Shown here piece by piece: positions 9,782 through 20,000 of a DNA stretch of 64,000 nt. Made by a program: the position numbers and the translations under genes. Below the pieces are notes generated by a model. The model had not been told where the DNA came from and made no database searches. It was given only the letters and a program-made list of their open reading frames with translations. This DNA is from Cerrena zonata (taxonomy: Eukaryota > Basidiomycota > Agaricomycetes > Polyporales > Cerrenaceae): the NCBI GenBank assembly GCA_038087015.1, contig JASBNA010000061.1, forward strand, positions 186,001 to 250,000. The letters run 5' to 3'. Each line of letters opens with the position of its first letter. Within the stretch, counting starts at the first letter, position 1.

Positions 9782-10219
9782 ATGAAATTCGCTACCTTTT
9801 TAACTGCTGCTGCTGCTTTATTATCCTCTTCCAATGCTTTCACCTTAATCGTCAAAGATGACGGGTCAGAATACGATGGATTACACTTAAGTAGCTACCC
9901 GGATGGTACTAACTACGGTCCTGTGTTCTTGGCCGACAGCAATCCAACTGACTTCACTTATGAAGGAACACTTAACGTGACGGATGATGAATCTGCTGCT
10001 CTTGGAGTCTACCAAAATCAAGTTGAAATTGGAGCCCGTGCAGACACAAAAGTTTCACTTCACAATCATGTTTTCACTTACAATGGCACCTCCGATTGCT
10101 TCAGAGCTTGTACCGAAGTTACTGCCTACCAACCTGGACCATTTATTCTTTTCTCTAAAGACGAAGAATATTTTGCAGGCAAGGGATGTACTCCAATCAG
10201 ACTCGAGGCTGCTTGGTAA
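9782..10219 (+). CDS. small secreted protein, cell-wall family paralog C
   Basis: 145 residues. Signal peptide MKFATFLTAAAALLSSSNA, then mature FTLIVKDDGSEYDGLHL. Cysteines are in the same two places as the paralogs (FRACTEV and GKGCTPI; one extra Cys precedes the first), with sequons at NVT and NGT. Codon choice here is rich in preferred codons (GGT, GCT, ACC, AAC), suggesting strong expression. Short C-terminus IRLEAAW without a GPI signal. Downstream neighbour of paralog B in the same orientation with a duplicated promoter block. Confidence 0.78.
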   Translation: MKFATFLTAAAALLSSSNAFTLIVKDDGSEYDGLHLSSYPDGTNYGPVFLADSNPTDFTYEGTLNVTDDESAALGVYQNQVEIGARADTKVSLHNHVFTYNGTSDCFRACTEVTAYQPGPFILFSKDEEYFAGKGCTPIRLEAAW

Positions 10220-10605
10220 ATTTTTTTTATTTTTCCAATTGGTTTACTCTTAGTTAGCTTTTGTTTTATAAATAAATATATGCCTTTTGAATATTAATCA
10301 TTAAAAAATGTAGAAGAAACACGTTTCACCGGGAGATTCAGTTAGCCATCTTAACGCAACACCCATCTCATCAGCGGCATTAAGAAGGGAAGATACGCCT
10401 CGTTTTTTGAAAGCTTATTGCCCAAACTGAGAGAGAAGTTGGCTCAGAAGATAAGTCTTTGGCTAGGTGCTTTACGTGAACAATAGTCCATCAGGTAAAC
10501 CGGAAGAAGGAAAGACCCCAGATGGAATACATTACTTTTAAAGTATTAAGTATTAAGTATTAATTATTAATAAAGAATGCATTCTATCTACTCTATAAAC
10601 TTTCA
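10220..10605. other. convergent intergenic spacer
   Basis: Lies between the 3' ends of paralog C and ISC1. Contains poly-T after the secreted gene and tandem ATTAAGT/ATTAATTATTAATA units at about 10545-10575. No gene seen. Confidence 0.5.
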
Positions 10606-11901
10606 TTATTCATTCTTTAGTGAAAAAAGCTTATCTTCAACTTCCATTTGAACTTCTTGTAAGGCTCTCAGTTCAGATCTGATACCAAAATACCAAATCA
10701 TACCATTGATGACACCAGTTATACCAACCACCGTACTTAATAAGGATAATAATACCGGTGACCAAGGTTGGCGAATTGCAGCCCATGTAATTCCAACATG
10801 GATTAATATAACAACAATCAAAGATAAAAGAAAATGCCATTTACGCCAATTTGACTGATAAGGAATAGTTTCATTTCGATATTTTTGAATTTCTGATTGT
10901 AATTCATGATAAATTTCGAATTTTTCAGGAATCCTATCATGCTTCCCACCGAAACTTTCATTTTGATTACTTATCAATAAGTCGGCGCTGAATGCAAAAT
11001 GATCGGAATAAGAACAATTCAAAGGAGGAGGTAAAGTTTCGGTGAATTTCACTTTTGCGCCAATTGGCCTAATTAAATTTGAATCAATTAAAGCATAGTC
11101 CAATCTACATGCTTCATCTAATCTTCTTGTAGCTCTCCAAGTATTCAATTGGGAGTCACAAGTAATACCTCCTTTCATTATTTGATCATAAGGGGACATT
11201 TGGCTTAATTCAGCAGAACTAATTGGATTGGATTCATTCAAAACATCCCATGAATCAGTGAGCCCGCCTTCAATGGTGAATAACTTATAAGGTAATGAAC
11301 CTGGTTTTGAATTCAAGTCACCCACCTGAATAACTGCATATCCTGCTTTAGTCAATGTTTTGACTACTTTGGATAAGTCCCACGCCTGACAAGCTCTATG
11401 AGTTGAATAACTAGCATCTCCAGATTGTGCATAAGGAGCATGCATGTGACTATTCAATAATGCTAGTGGAATTGCATTAGAAGTATGTGGCTTGAGTAAC
11501 GTGACCGCTAATGATTTACCAACAAACCAATCACCTCTAAAGAAAGCTGATGGCCTTCCATTAACCGGGAATCTATACAAGAATGTTTCATCAATTGGAA
11601 TCTTGGAGAGTATTGCTAAACCAGGACCGGTAATAATCCCCGATTTAAATATTCTACGATACGGGTAGTTGCTTCGACAAACAGCATCAAAGTATGCCCA
11701 ATCACTTTCACACCAAACCTCTTGTAAGGCAACAACATGATAATTGTCTTCATCAGTCTCTGGATCAGCTAAACGATCAGCAATTGCCCGGAGTCGTTCC
11801 TCACGATGTTTTGATACATACTTGAGCCCCCAGGTATTAAAAGTAAGAAGTCTTATCGACTGAAGCTCTTCTGGATTCGTTGAATGTATCTGTTTTGCCA
11901 T
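10606..11901 (-). CDS. ISC1: ISC1, inositol phosphosphingolipid phospholipase C
   Basis: 431 residues, neutral-sphingomyelinase family. It hydrolyses complex inositol sphingolipids to ceramide in ER/mitochondrial membranes. Endonuclease-exonuclease-phosphatase fold: LLTFNTWGLK near residue 20, metal-binding Glu in ALQEVWCESDW near 61, the P-loop-like segment GPGLAILSKIPI near 93, VGDLNSKPGS near 195 and the catalytic SDHFAFSADL near 298. Two C-terminal transmembrane segments (about 352-375 and 381-403) are typical of the yeast enzyme. The start ATG gives MAKQIHST. Divergently transcribed from SPC25 with a short shared promoter holding a Rap1-like box. Complete, no breaks. Confidence 0.93.
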   Translation of the reverse strand: MAKQIHSTNPEELQSIRLLTFNTWGLKYVSKHREERLRAIADRLADPETDEDNYHVVALQEVWCESDWAYFDAVCRSNYPYRRIFKSGIITGPGLAILSKIPIDETFLYRFPVNGRPSAFFRGDWFVGKSLAVTLLKPHTSNAIPLALLNSHMHAPYAQSGDASYSTHRACQAWDLSKVVKTLTKAGYAVIQVGDLNSKPGSLPYKLFTIEGGLTDSWDVLNESNPISSAELSQMSPYDQIMKGGITCDSQLNTWRATRRLDEACRLDYALIDSNLIRPIGAKVKFTETLPPPLNCSYSDHFAFSADLLISNQNESFGGKHDRIPEKFEIYHELQSEIQKYRNETIPYQSNWRKWHFLLSLIVVILIHVGITWAAIRQPWSPVLLSLLSTVVGITGVINGMIWYFGIRSELRALQEVQMEVEDKLFSLKNE

Positions 11902-11970
11902 ACTTAAAGAAGAATGAAATCAGTTTTGATGGAGTAAAACTGTCAAAATGTATACTTTTCTCTAGACACG

Positions 11971-11982
11971 CACCCGTGCACC
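11971..11982. promoter_or_regulatory. Rap1-like box in ISC1/SPC25 promoter
   Basis: CACCCGTGCACC within GCACCCGTGCACC, one or two changes from the yeast Rap1 consensus ACACCCRYACAY. One of several such boxes in the window. Confidence 0.4.
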
Positions 11983-12039
11983 ACGCAAAAAAAAAATACC
12001 CTACAAAATCATAACAACCAACTTTGAAGTAATTGAAAA

Positions 12040-12810
12040 ATGAAAACAAGGTCTATCGAATACCAAGGACCAGGGTTTAAGACACTAAAGATGAATACTG
12101 GCGGGTACGGTGTTTTGGCACCGCAGAACATATCACACATCGATGAGTTTGAGAATTTGCAGGGCCAAATGGACGAATTTTATGTTCGCTTGGAGAATTC
12201 ATTAGTGGATAAGAGAACCAATATAATGAATGATAAACAAAAGCATTACGTTAGAGTACACGAACTCGAGAACCAAGAGCAGTCCATGAAGCGAAACATT
12301 GAGCAGATGAAGGTGAAGATAGACAAGACCAAGGAGTTGATAAGCAAGACATTAGAAGATTTACAAAATCAACAACTTATTGTGGATGATTTGAATAAGA
12401 AAGAGGAGCATTTACAAGAATTGAAGAAGAGCGTTAACAAAGAGATTGAAGACTTGAATGAATCCATTAGCAAATTGACCAATGAATACGACACCCTGAA
12501 GAGGAATTTAGCCGATCAAGTAGAAAAAGATTATCCCGAGTTACTAAAGTATGAATTGTATCTAGGGCTTAAGATTGAAGTGATCAAAGAGAATGTACTT
12601 AGGTTTGTATTCAATAATATTGACCCCCATGAGATTGACCGAGAAGTATGGTGTGATGTTAACGTTGGAGGAGAATCGTTAAAAGTCGAGCGGTCAAATC
12701 CAGAATTAGGTCAAGAAATTATTGAATTATTAGAAAACGAATACGATGATCATAAAGAGTTGGTTATATTTCTCAAAACATTGAGAGGACTACTAAAAGA
12801 GAAGATTTAA
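12040..12810 (+). CDS. SPC25: SPC25, Ndc80 kinetochore complex subunit
   Basis: 256 residues. A long heptad-rich coiled coil (about residues 65-175, including KEEHLQELKKSVNKEIEDLN) follows an N-terminal IDEFENLQGQMDEF segment. The C-terminal RWD-like globular domain contains the family signature LRFVFNNIDPHEIDREVWCDV and a later NPEL...ELLENE...VIFLKTLR helix. This architecture is that of Spc25, which with Spc24 links the Ndc80-Nuf2 rod to the inner kinetochore. Start could be the first ATG (MKTRSIEY) or MNTGGYG 18 codons on. Convergent with the unknown gene at 12842-13692. Confidence 0.85.
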   Translation: MKTRSIEYQGPGFKTLKMNTGGYGVLAPQNISHIDEFENLQGQMDEFYVRLENSLVDKRTNIMNDKQKHYVRVHELENQEQSMKRNIEQMKVKIDKTKELISKTLEDLQNQQLIVDDLNKKEEHLQELKKSVNKEIEDLNESISKLTNEYDTLKRNLADQVEKDYPELLKYELYLGLKIEVIKENVLRFVFNNIDPHEIDREVWCDVNVGGESLKVERSNPELGQEIIELLENEYDDHKELVIFLKTLRGLLKEKI

Positions 12811-12841
12811 ATCATGACATCGTTTATATTAAAAAGAATAT

Positions 12842-13692
12842 TTAAGTATTTCTAACCCGTTTATGTTTATAGATAAACAGAAAGTTTGTGAGAATGGTTC
12901 TGATATAAAAGGGGTCCTTTGATATTTTCCCCCAATCAATTTGAATCTGATCAATTATTGGTTTATTTAAAAGGTAATTTTTATTCAAAGCATTCATTAT
13001 CCACTGAATCTTTAAATCCGAATCGGCAGATTCTCTGAAAATATGATAATAAAGTTTGGTTAAAGAGTCTAAATTGTGTAAGAAAACCAATACATTATTA
13101 GGATCAAAATCAAATTTGCTTTCTAAATCAAGTAAATAAAAAGCATTCAATCTCGGTATAAAACTTGATTTAATCATTTCAAAATTTTCACTGGCCAAAC
13201 ATTCTGTTTGCATTAACGATTTGGTTTCTTCGTCAAGTGATTCATATATGACCAGATTCAAATATAAATTAGCCATCTCATTCTGTTTACATAACTCATT
13301 TGCTAAATTAATCTTGGTTATGTATTCGGAATATTGTCCATTAATGGGGACTAATTCTCCCACCAAATACTGTTCGAAATTAGTCCCCACTATCCAGTCA
13401 CTATATCATCAAACCAGTGAACATAACTTATTGGATCACTACTCAACTTGCTGGTTATCTCAATAGTATCCTTTTCTTGATTAGACGTACAATGATAAAG
13501 TTCATTTGAACCATCGCGAATCTGTTTCCGTCTAGGCGATGCGGTGTAAGCTGATTGAATATATGTAGTTGTCATTTTGCGGTTAAGCCGTATCGACTCG
13601 TCCATACTTTTTGCAATAATTATCTCAACCTTATATACTGCAAAGTCTCTTGTAAAAGCATACGATTTGCGCTTATACAATTTCATAATCAT
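12842..13692 (-). CDS. unknown gene in two overlapping frames (apparent frameshift)
   Basis: The upstream part runs from ATG at 13692 (MIMKLYKRKSYAFTRDFAVY) to a TAG at 13390-13392. The downstream part is open from 13405 to 12842, in a different frame, without an early ATG (the frame opens at YSDWIVGTNFEQYLVG). Both frames are open only between about 13393 and 13405, so one net -1 shift (or a missing base) there joins them into a protein of about 280 residues. The downstream part is rich in helical Leu/Asn/Phe sequence (YLNLVIYESL, RLNAFYLLDLESKF). I do not recognise it. No intron signals fit the junction. It could be one damaged gene, two genes or a sequencing deletion. Confidence 0.5.
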
Positions 13693-13724
13693 ACCACTCT
13701 CTTTATTTACTTTTCTTGAAAGTG

Positions 13725-13760
13725 ACACCCGTACATCAGGTGTGCACAGCCGTACACCAA
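13725..13760. promoter_or_regulatory. Rap1-like boxes in divergent promoter
   Basis: ACACCCGTACAT at 13725-13736 fits the Rap1 consensus ACACCCRYACAY exactly. A second partial box GCCGTACACC follows at about 13749-13758 in the same direction. They lie between the unknown gene (ATG 13692) and the DUF2470 gene (ATG 13916). Confidence 0.55.
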
Positions 13761-13915
13761 TATAGACTTCCGTTTACGGCAATGAGTGACAAAGTGTCCT
13801 TTCATAGCTTTTTTTTCGGTTGAGTGTCTTTCCCTAAATCTCATGCTAAAAGAATGTCATTAGACAACTAGTCTTCTTTTATTCAAAGGTATTCATATTA
13901 GAAAGCATTAAGACA

Positions 13916-14602
13916 ATGAGTGAACATAAGGAAAGGATCATCTACCACATGAATGGGGATCACCAATTGAGTGTACATGATTATGTTGTAGTTTATGGTA
14001 AGGTGCCAGCATCTCAAATTGCTGAAGGATCAGCCAAAATCTCTGATATTAGTGAAAAGGATGTTACCATTACTTACAAGTCCAAGGCAATCGGCAAGAC
14101 TGAGGTTGTTAGCTTGAACTGGAATGAGGTCCCAGAAGATCAAGATATCAAGGTTGTTGCTTTTGGTGATATTAAGTCCAAATTGATTTCCATGGCTAAA
14201 TATGCTGCTAAGAAGCAAGGTTATTCCCATGTTCAAATTAAGAAAGTCTTAACTCCTGGAGTCGATGGCTGGATCATTTATTTACTTTCGGTTATTGTTC
14301 TTGTTGGGTGTATTGACCCCAAATTGATCAGAAGAACTGTGGAACATGATGCTATTTTCTCGAAGATTTTACCTTATGTTCCTCAATTCTTAGCTAATTT
14401 GTATTCTTGGTCAGAAAGGAACTTCAAGTTGATTGCAGTGATAACTTATGTTGCCCATATCTTTGAGCTTGGGATCGTTGGTTTACCAAGATTGATTAAG
14501 TATAGAGTTCCTCTCAAACAAAAATTGGTTTGGTTAGTCTTCCACTTCCTCGAAGGGTTCCCATCTCACTTGAGATTTGGTTCTTTGATCCCAAAGGAAT
14601 AA
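13916..14602 (+). CDS. DUF2470-domain multi-pass membrane protein
   Basis: 228 residues. The N-terminal domain (about 5-100) begins ERIIYHMNGDHQLSVHDYV; the HMN-x-DH motif is the hallmark of DUF2470, a domain related to haem-utilisation/pyridoxamine-oxidase-like proteins. The C-terminal half has hydrophobic segments at about 120-138 (WIIYLLSVIVLVGCI), 175-195 and 205-218, so the protein is probably anchored in an internal membrane. Fungi have such fused proteins of unknown function. Codon use is strongly biased to preferred codons, suggesting good expression. Complete. Confidence 0.78.
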   Translation: MSEHKERIIYHMNGDHQLSVHDYVVVYGKVPASQIAEGSAKISDISEKDVTITYKSKAIGKTEVVSLNWNEVPEDQDIKVVAFGDIKSKLISMAKYAAKKQGYSHVQIKKVLTPGVDGWIIYLLSVIVLVGCIDPKLIRRTVEHDAIFSKILPYVPQFLANLYSWSERNFKLIAVITYVAHIFELGIVGLPRLIKYRVPLKQKLVWLVFHFLEGFPSHLRFGSLIPKE

Positions 14603-15080
14603 GCTAAGCTCGACTAATTCTTTTTTTCCTTTTTTTTTGTTATTTTCCATAGTTATTTTTTCAACAGTCGTTTTGAAAAGAATGTTTCAACGGTACCATT
14701 TAGCCTTCGTACTCGTCTTATGTATTCCATAAACAATATTGACTTGCGAGATGGAGATCACCAGGATGACGAAAAGATGGTTGAGTTTTTTCGCAGCCGA
14801 TATATGTTTCTCCCGTATGTTTATATATTTCACTAAAGACCAAGTATATAGAGAAACTTTGAGGCTAATAGATAAAAACTATGACTAAAAGAATATAGTA
14901 TTTATATTGATGGGGACTTAGGTAGGAAAATCCAATAATTGAAAAACCCAAAATACTGTGTTTGAGGAAATTCATAGAGTTAGTTTCGAACTACTTAGTT
15001 CACCTGATATACTCTAGGTTATGTGTAGATAAGTGCTCTATCGTCCAAATACATTTAGCTTGGACATAGTTTCCAATATA
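14603..15080. other. intergenic stretch before LTR relic
   Basis: Downstream region of the DUF2470 gene, with T-rich termination sequence at 14620-14665. Nothing else recognised. Confidence 0.45.
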
Positions 15081-15308
15081 CAAACAACCATAACACATGC
15101 ATTAAGGAGTTGGTCAGACACGGACTAATATCGAATTTATCACATAGATCACCACTATTAAAGGGAAGAATAACTTATTACAACCAATCAAAGAATACAA
15201 ATAAAATTAAGGGTACTTACGAAGATTCTGTCCCAAACTAGCTTGTTATATTTCATATTGATGATCTTTATTGGTTGAAAGATCATCGTCAGACTTGATG
15301 GTCTGATA
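15081..15308 (+). mobile_element. truncated LTR relic
   Basis: Starts CAACCATAACACATGC, then GGTCAGACAC, ACTAATAT, TATTAAAGGGAAGAATAACT-TATTACAA, and ends at GTCAGACTTGATGGTCTGATA. These are the same landmarks, in order, as the copy at 24551-25015. The middle (about 230 bp relative to full length) is missing or unrecognisable. The terminal CAGAC...GTCTG hairpin is kept. Confidence 0.6.
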
Positions 15309-15617
15309 AACTACTCACTTCAAGCTATAGTCTCAGAGCCAAAATATGATAAAATCTAAGCTTTTGTTGAATTTTTTTTGCTTAAATCAAGAACTCCATT
15401 CATTTCCACCAGCTTGTATCCTCGTTAATCCTAGAATTAAGCTGCAAATTTTTCATTATTTCATATTCTTACTCTTAATGATGTAGTTCTTCAAGTCCTT
15501 TCGCGCACTAATACTAATGGGCTGCAAATCAAGCCTTCTGGAAACTTATAAAGAGTTATATTATATAGTAAGGTATGTATTACTAGAAAAGAAAGGTCGA
15601 ACTTGAACTAGGATAAT

Positions 15618-15826
15618 CTTAAAAAAATTATATTTAATTTATAATCGCTCAATTTTTTCCACCAAAATACTTTTTTCCAACCAAAGAATCCCCTCAGCTG
15701 ATAATGTGTGTATAGAATTGATGAAAATAACGTTATTTTCAAAAACAACTTTTTATGCTGAATTCAAATATCCTTTTAAAAGAAAGTTCTCTGGACAAAC
15801 CATATTTTCAAAACGTCATACAATTA
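15618..15826. repeat. tRNA-Ser upstream block, copy 1
   Basis: Diverged duplicate of 23514-23720 (inverted orientation). Shared blocks upstream of the tRNA: TATAATCGCTCAATTTTTTCCA, TTTTTTCCAACCAAAGAAT, AGAATTGATGAAAATAAC, TTCAAATATCCT-TTAAAAGAA and CAAACCATATTTTCAAAACG. Similarity rises toward the tRNA. Confidence 0.75.
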
Positions 15827-15908
15827 GGCAACTTGTCCGAGTGGTTAAGGAGAAAGATTAGAAATCTTTTGGGCTTTGCCCGCGCAGGTTCGAATCCTGC
15901 AGTTGTCG
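15827..15908 (+). tRNA. tRNA-Ser(AGA)
   Basis: 82 nt. Acceptor GGCAACT pairs with AGTTGTC. D-arm CCGAGTGGTTAAGG, anticodon stem-loop AAAGATTAGAAATCTTT with AGA, class-II variable arm GGGCTTTGCCC, T-arm GCAGGTTCGAATCCTGC, and a T-rich terminator downstream. The AGA anticodon would be I34 in the mature tRNA and read TCT/TCC. Duplicate on the opposite strand at 23432-23513. Confidence 0.97.
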
Positions 15909-16071
15909 TTATTTTTTTCGATTTTTTTTATACCTTACATGTATGAAGTCTTTATATTATACTTCCTATATATATATTCAACTACAATACGTAAAGATTA
16001 ACTCATTAAAATAAGTTCAATTGATGAATAATACATGAATAATATACAAAAATAACAATCATTAATTAATC

Positions 16072-16797
16072 CTAACGGTAAAAATCAGGTCTCGAAGTAT
16101 TCAATCCATATTCACTCAATGCACTGCTCAAGTCTTCCATTGTCAATACAATCTTTCCTTGCTGATTACCAGCATTACTACTAGAATGTTGCTGCTGGGG
16201 TTGCTGTTCACCCTGTCCATCTATGGTACCAGACCCATTACTAGCACCAGTTATAGATTGTTGATTAGCAAATTGCTGACCTTGTAAAAGTTGTTTTGCT
16301 CTTACTTGAGGATTGGAGCTATTATAAACGGATGAGGCATTACGAATTCTCGAATACTCATAAGCATCTTGAGCAATATCCAGTATAAATTTTTGAGTAG
16401 CTAATGCTAGTAATCTTTTGATCTTAACATCAGAGGCTTCAAATCCATTCTTGGCTAAGTAATAATCAGTGACAGAGTCTGGAATTATAGGAGCAAATTC
16501 TCCATCCATCAAGTCAAGCACCTCTTTCAAGGTTTTATCTTTTCTCGTGAGTTCTGGTAAATCGGGTATATGTGGAACTGATGATACGTGTGGTTTATCT
16601 TGTTTTGGTGCATTGTTAGGCTTTTCGTTCTGTGATTGTGGCAGCTCCTCTTGTTGTTGTTGCTGTTGTGATTGACTATCTGGTATTTGTTCACCTTGAG
16701 GTTGTGATTCTTCATTATCATTAAAGGCATCTTCCATTTCGGCATCCTCCATTTCCCTATCTTCGGCTGTCCTAGAAGCTTCTATCTCCTTACTCAT
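16072..16797 (-). CDS. TAF10: TAF10, TFIID/SAGA histone-fold subunit
   Basis: 241 residues. The histone-fold region (about residues 84-160) reads [40 protein letters not shown] and [26 protein letters not shown], the diagnostic TAF10 sequence shared by TFIID and SAGA. A Gln-rich acidic N-terminus and a Gln/Asn/Ser insertion (about 175-215) are low complexity, as usual in yeasts. The C-terminal helix [16 protein letters not shown] completes the fold. Divergent from MTC5 across about 210 bases. Confidence 0.95.
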   Translation of the reverse strand: MSKEIEASRTAEDREMEDAEMEDAFNDNEESQPQGEQIPDSQSQQQQQQEELPQSQNEKPNNAPKQDKPHVSSVPHIPDLPELTRKDKTLKEVLDLMDGEFAPIIPDSVTDYYLAKNGFEASDVKIKRLLALATQKFILDIAQDAYEYSRIRNASSVYNSSNPQVRAKQLLQGQQFANQQSITGASNGSGTIDGQGEQQPQQQHSSSNAGNQQGKIVLTMEDLSSALSEYGLNTSRPDFYR

Positions 16798-17010
16798 TTT
16801 TAATTTCTTTCTTTAACTTGCAATCCTTGGTTGATATCAATCAAGTGGATATTCAAATGGTTTCTCCAAAAGAGAGTTCTTTTCCATACTTTTTTTTTTT
16901 ATGTTGATAATTTGAAAATCCATGGTGTACGGATCAATAATAATAAAAAAATGTAGATATCAACTACAAGATTTATAAGATTAATCCTTTTATCATTAGC
17001 CAAAGATTCA

Positions 17011-20000
17011 ATGTCACAGACAGCGAACAGCCCTTACGATTCAATAACATTTGGCAAATCACTCCTGTTGCGAGTGGACGGTGCCATAGGGGCCATGTCT
17101 CTCTCGCCCAATGGAAGAGACGCTGTCTTAGCTGGTAGAAGAGGACTATTTATAATAGACCTTGATGACCCTTTCACTACACCTCGATGGCTCCATCACA
17201 TAACATCATGGGAGGTTGCCGATGTCCAATGGTCGCCACATCACCTGGCAAAACCCTCATGGTGCATATCAACGTCTAATCAAAAAGCATTGCTTTGGGA
17301 TTTAGCTCGGCCTTCAAATAATGCTATACTGAATGTTTTACATCAGCATACCAGAGCAATAACTGATATAAATTTCCATCCTTTTGATCCTGAAATATTG
17401 GCAACTTGTTCCATTGACACGTTTATTTTCCAATGGGATATGAGAACTCCCAGGAAACCAGTGGCTCAATGGGCCGAATGGAGAGCTGGAACAACCCAAG
17501 TTAAGTGGAATCATGCCAATCCTTATGAAATTGCTTCTAGTCATGATAATAATTTCTACATATGGGACTCCAGAAATGGTTCTTTACCAGTTTTGAAAGT
17601 TAATAAAGCACATAATGCCAAAATTAATGGATTGGACTTTAGTAATGGTATTTCTAATATAATCACTTGTTCTAACGACAAACTGATTCGTTTTTGGGAT
17701 TTGAGTACTGATAAAGCAAGAAATCTTGCTAATTCTTTCAATTTTTTCGACGACAAAAGTATTAATAGAAGATCTTTGGACCCAACGGTTATTATAAATA
17801 CAGAGTTTCCCGTGGCTAGAGCCAGGAACCTTCCCTTTGGTAAAGATAGAGCTTGTGGTGTCATGCCTTTAAGAGGAGGTCAAGATGCAGTTCATATTTT
17901 GAATTATGATGGAGCTTTTAATAAGGCAAAAGCTACTGGTAAAACCCAAACAATTCAAGGCGACCCTATTCATTCCTTTAAAGGCCATAGTGGTCCTATC
18001 AAGGATTTCTTGTGGAGACATCAACACGAAAACTATGATGGATTTGAGAATAAACATAATTGGAAAGAATATCAACTTGTTACTTGGTCATCTCAGGACT
18101 ATGATCTTAAGTTATGGCCCGAGGATGACTTGTATGAAAAAATTAATTACAACCCCACTCATCAAAAGATTCTTGATGATTTAATCAATGAGGAGCTGGA
18201 TTCCGAAAGTGTGGTTAAATCAAATGCTCTGATATCTGAAAATATTGATGATGAATCAGTAGAACCATCTACTCCAAATGCTGAAAGATTTAGTTACAAA
18301 TACAATACTTATTGCATAGAGCCACCAGTGACAATCGAAGACCTCAAAAACAACTCAAGTGGAGATATATTATCTTCGATTACCAAATTCAAGTTAGCTA
18401 AAAGTCATAAGCAAAGTAACGTTTCTCAATTAAATCATTTAGATTGGATATCAGGTGTTCGTATCGGCCATATCAATAACCACGACAAAAATGCTAGTAT
18501 CAATGATAGTGAAGACGGACCTACTAACTTGGGTGAAGAAGTCAGTATTGTTGGTCATAAATTTCCTAAGATTCGTTTTGAAAAGATTTCTGTTTCCACT
18601 GGCCATTTGGTAGTTAGTTTAAGAGGGCCGGTTCCCGTAATTGCATCAAATAATACCCATAAAAATTCAGCTTCAGACTCTAATGCAAGCGGTACCGAAG
18701 AAAATACCGTAATTGATAAAGAAGCAAAACGTGATAGTAAATCAGAAACAATTCCAGCTACTTCAACAACTACTAATATGCCTGGTCTGGGATCAGTAAA
18801 TCATAATAATTCAATTCAAAACAGTGAAGATATTACTTCTACCCCAGCAAATACGTCAACGGTTATAAATAATGAGGACACTGTCGCTGAGCAAAAACTT
18901 GTATTTATCAGATTAGAAGTGAGATTCCCTAAAAATTACCCTTATCTCGAAGAACTTGGAAAGGTTTCTTCAAGCAGAAGATTTGCAAAGTTACAAAAAA
19001 GCAATACAATCAAATTTGATATTGAAGAGACTCATGAATTAAACTTATCAATAAAGAAGGACATGTTGAAACACCTTGAAGAAATTGCAAATTTTTTCAC
19101 TAATAAATACAAGAAATTCTGCCTAGAACCATGTTTAAGGTATTTATTGGGTGATAAAATAGATTTGTCGGACTCTTTGATGCTAGAGAACACACGCACT
19201 GAAAGTAATGATGAAAATGGTGAATCAGAATTAATACAAGAAATTGGAACTGAAGGCTGGGCGGATGACTTAATTAATCAACAACCTGATGTCGACTATA
19301 ATGCTATGAAAGATGATTCATCATCTTCTGAAGACGAAGATGAAGATGATTTGATTCCAGTTATAAACGACAATTTGGCTGGAAGTGGAGAACTCAATGG
19401 ATATGATAATGGAACTTCCCTTAATGATAAAGGAGGGATAAATGAAGGTACAAGTGACGCACCACTTATGAATACCTTTGACTCAACACCGATTCCTAAA
19501 GGTTGCGGTGCTGTTTGGTCTAATACTGGCCAACTTGTTTGTTTCCTTACCAAAAGAAATAACGAACCTGATAAAACTGTTCAGAGATTTAAATTTTCTG
19601 AAGGTGGGTTCACGTTGAAAAATAATGATGCTTCATCAGAAAGTAGTGAATCTGATTCGGATTTGGAAAGTGATGGAGTTGGCCAAACCGAGTCTTATTT
19701 ATATAATGGATCAGACAATGAATCCATCACTTCATCTTCCTCGGACGATAGTTTCACCAAGGATTGGGATGAAATTTTTCAAAATGACGTTCCTTCCCGG
19801 TCAAGAATACCTGGCTTGTTCAAAACAACGGTTGGATTGGGCAATAGATTCATTTCACATGGAAATAACAAGTCCTCGTTAAACAGACTAACCAGTCAAG
19901 GTGGAACAGCATCAAACTATAAATCATCAGCTCATGGTGATATTACATTAGATCAAAATAATTTACTGAAGAAGAGAAGCCGTCGTCATAATCGCAAAAG

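Noticed and set aside
15081..15308. Centromere or origin
   Set aside because: The repeated sequence matches LTR copies; nothing beyond A+T richness suggests a centromere or an origin.
15755..15946. Frames across the tRNA-Ser copies (also 23373-23621)
   Set aside because: Translations of duplicated tRNA DNA; their similarity reflects the tRNA duplication, not a protein.
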